Assembly (NCBI GenBank): GCA_030040475.1
Contig: JASHTQ010000746.1
Span: 1-6,899 of the forward strand
Reading direction: 5' to 3'
Source of the DNA: Streptosporangiaceae bacterium
GTDB taxonomy: Bacteria > Actinomycetota > Actinomycetes > Streptosporangiales > Streptosporangiaceae
DNA: 6,899 nucleotides
The number at the start of each line of letters is the position of its first letter. The first letter of the stretch is position 1. The notes under the pieces are model-generated. The model was not told the origin of the DNA. It worked only from the letters and a program-made list of their open reading frames with translations, and did no database searches. The position numbers and the translations under genes were made by a program. Of this stretch, positions 5,970-6,899 are shown one piece after another.

Positions 5970-6113
5970 GACCTGGGCATGTCGTACTTTTCGTTGCAGG
6001 AGGACCTGGAAGAGCTGTTCGGTCGGCCCGTTGACCTCGTCCCGAAGGAAGGGCTGCACCGGGTGATCCGGGATAAGGTGCTGGCCGACGCCCAGGTCCT
6101 TTATGCCGCGTGA
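5970..6113 (+). pseudogene. C-terminal remnant of MNT-domain nucleotidyltransferase (MntA antitoxin type)
   Basis: The plus-strand frame to TGA 6111-6113 ends with LQEDLEELFGRPVDLV, then IRDKVLADAQVLYAA. This is the standard C-terminus of small MNT-domain nucleotidyltransferases of HepT-MntA modules. The N-terminal catalytic part (GSxARG...SDxD) is missing; upstream DNA belongs to the VOC remnant. The stop overlaps the following HepT ATG by 11 nt, the close coupling normal for these pairs. In intact systems MntA AMPylates HepT to block its RNase activity; here it cannot. Confidence 0.8.
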
Positions 6114-6461
6114 GGAACTCTACATCGCCGATCTCGTTGATAACGTTCGTGCGGTCCGGGAGTACCTCCACGAGGTGACCCGCGAGCGCTGGCACGCTGA
6201 CCGGGTCCTGCGCGACGCCGTGCCGTACCGGATGCTCCTGCTCGGCGAGATCGCCAGTGCACTCCCGGACGACCTCCGCGACAGGTACCCCGACGTGGCG
6301 TGGCGGCAGGTCCGCGCATTTCGCAACCTGGCCGTGCAGTCCTCGAGGAGCAGGCGTTGGCCATCATCCGCGCAGAGTTCCCCGACCTAGCACAGGCGCA
6401 CGACCTGGCGGCAAAGCCAGAGACGGAGCCTGACCACCACGGTGACGATCCGGACCCGTGA
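6103..6461 (+). pseudogene. HepT (DUF86) RNase toxin gene, frameshifted with catalytic motif deleted
   Basis: Starting at ATG 6103, the frame reads LYIADLVDNVRAVREYLHEV, then RVLRDAVPYRMLLLGEIASA, RYPDVAWRQVRAFRNLAV. This is the typical HepT/DUF86 order up to the arginine of its RX4HXY catalytic motif (RNLAV at 6322-6336). The next residues should be H-x-Y followed by about 20 more; instead the frame turns into an unrelated Ser/Arg run ending near 6390. In another frame from about 6339, VLEEQALAIIRAEFPDLAQA continues the expected C-terminus and stops at TGA 6459-6461. A deletion of roughly 65-75 bp, not divisible by three, near 6336-6342 explains this. The toxin has lost its His and Tyr and is presumably dead, consistent with loss of its antitoxin. 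Confidence 0.82.
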
Positions 6462-6780
6462 GGCAAGAGACAGGATCTGGCCCGGAAGAGGGCTTCGCAG
6501 GCAGGTTGACGTCGCTGACCTTTCCTTGTAGGTAGCCACACTCGCCATGAATGTGGCATCAGGCACTGACACGCCTGCTGCACTGTGACCGGCCAGTTTG
6601 GCCGGACGATGACGGGCTTGTGCTGCTTGTCCTCTGTGGCAAGCGGACGCTTGATCACTTTCCAGCCGTAGTTGCCCTACTCGATGTAATCAACGCTCCC
6701 CGATGCTGGCGCCGCAGCAAGCAACGTCTGCCTCGCCGGGCGCTGCGGCAGCCGTCCGCGTGATTCCCTTCGCCGCCCTG
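6462..6780. other. Stretch without a recognisable gene
   Basis: No frame here shows a domain I recognise. The longest plus frame (6551-6763) has Arg/Pro/Leu-rich composition without motifs. A minus frame beginning at a GTG at 6658 reads VIKRPLATEDKQHKPVIVRP and could be a scrap of a real protein, since GNYGWK precedes it after an in-frame TAG. I cannot name it, and downstream it runs antisense through the HepT remnant. The stretch is probably decayed DNA like the segment before it. Confidence 0.4.
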
Positions 6781-6798
6781 ATCCGGACCTGTTGTCAT

Positions 6799-6846
6799 GA
6801 TCGTGGGTCGTTACTGCCCTTATCGGGGAGGTTTTGACCCACGATC
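6799..6846. repeat. 11-bp inverted repeat, possible mobile-element end or hairpin
   Basis: GATCGTGGGTC (6799-6809) and GACCCACGATC (6836-6846) are perfect inverted copies separated by 26 nt that include CCCTTATCGGGG. The spacing is too long for a compact terminator and no T-run follows on the plus side. Long GC-rich repeats of this sort occur at the ends of actinobacterial insertion sequences, but no transposase is visible within the window. Confidence 0.45.
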
Positions 6847-6899
6847 CGGCCGGCGGCGGATGGCAGGGGCGGGTGAGGCAGGTGAGATGCGGCGGTTGC

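Noticed and set aside
6101..6658. 185-codon minus-strand open frame
   Set aside because: About half is antisense to the clear HepT remnant. The rest has no recognisable domain, so it is only mentioned under the gene-free stretch.
6447..6789. GATCCGGACC occurring at 6447-6456 and 6780-6789 as a possible target-site duplication
   Set aside because: A 10-bp match of GC-rich sequence can arise by chance in a window this size, and no element with terminal repeats lies between the copies.
1..6899. CRISPR arrays, tRNA or rRNA genes
   Set aside because: No regularly spaced direct repeats and no cloverleaf or rRNA-like conserved stretches were seen by eye on either strand.

Overview
The window is GC-rich DNA with third-position GC bias and frequent GTG/TTG starts, which points to a high-GC actinomycete chromosome. 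A Streptosporangiales- or Frankia-like source would fit, but nothing here fixes the genus. The mix of toxin-antitoxin modules and decayed genes marks it as an accessory region rather than a core locus.

Layout. Positions 1-942 (minus) hold the N-terminal 314 residues of an unrecognised, mostly helical protein with a very basic N-terminus; its end lies outside the window. Positions 1070-1474 (minus) encode a RidA/YjgF-family protein that lacks the catalytic arginine. A divergent spacer (1475-1675) carries a promoter whose -35 box sits inside an 8-bp inverted repeat. It drives a small AbrB/MazE-like antitoxin candidate (1676-1912), which overlaps by 4 nt a RelE/ParE-like toxin candidate (1909-2250). 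A GNAT acetyltransferase follows 31 nt later (2282-2812).

Positions 2843-4664 form the most distinctive unit. A perfect 13-bp inverted repeat precedes an XRE-ImmA/IrrE regulator/metallopeptidase (2885-4075). This overlaps by 26 nt a PIN-like, DUF3368-type protein (4050-4664) started by TTG with a good ribosome binding site. It reads as an autoregulated toxin-antitoxin-like operon in which the antitoxin carries an HEIGH protease domain.

From about 4705 to 6461 the DNA is a gene graveyard. It holds an NmrA/SDR-type oxidoreductase remnant (minus; no N-terminus, internal frameshifting deletion), abutting head-to-head a TetR C-terminal remnant (plus; no HTH). It also holds the tail of a VOC/glyoxalase-like protein (minus) and the last part of an MNT nucleotidyltransferase. 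The MNT piece overlaps a HepT (DUF86) gene whose catalytic RX4HXY segment has been removed by a frameshifting deletion. Positions 6462-6780 show no gene I can defend. Positions 6799-6846 carry an 11-bp inverted repeat that may belong to a mobile-element end.

Taken together, the window shows two apparently intact toxin-antitoxin-type modules and the wreck of a third (MntA-HepT), next to at least three deletion scars. All family assignments come from motif recognition by eye; no database search was made.
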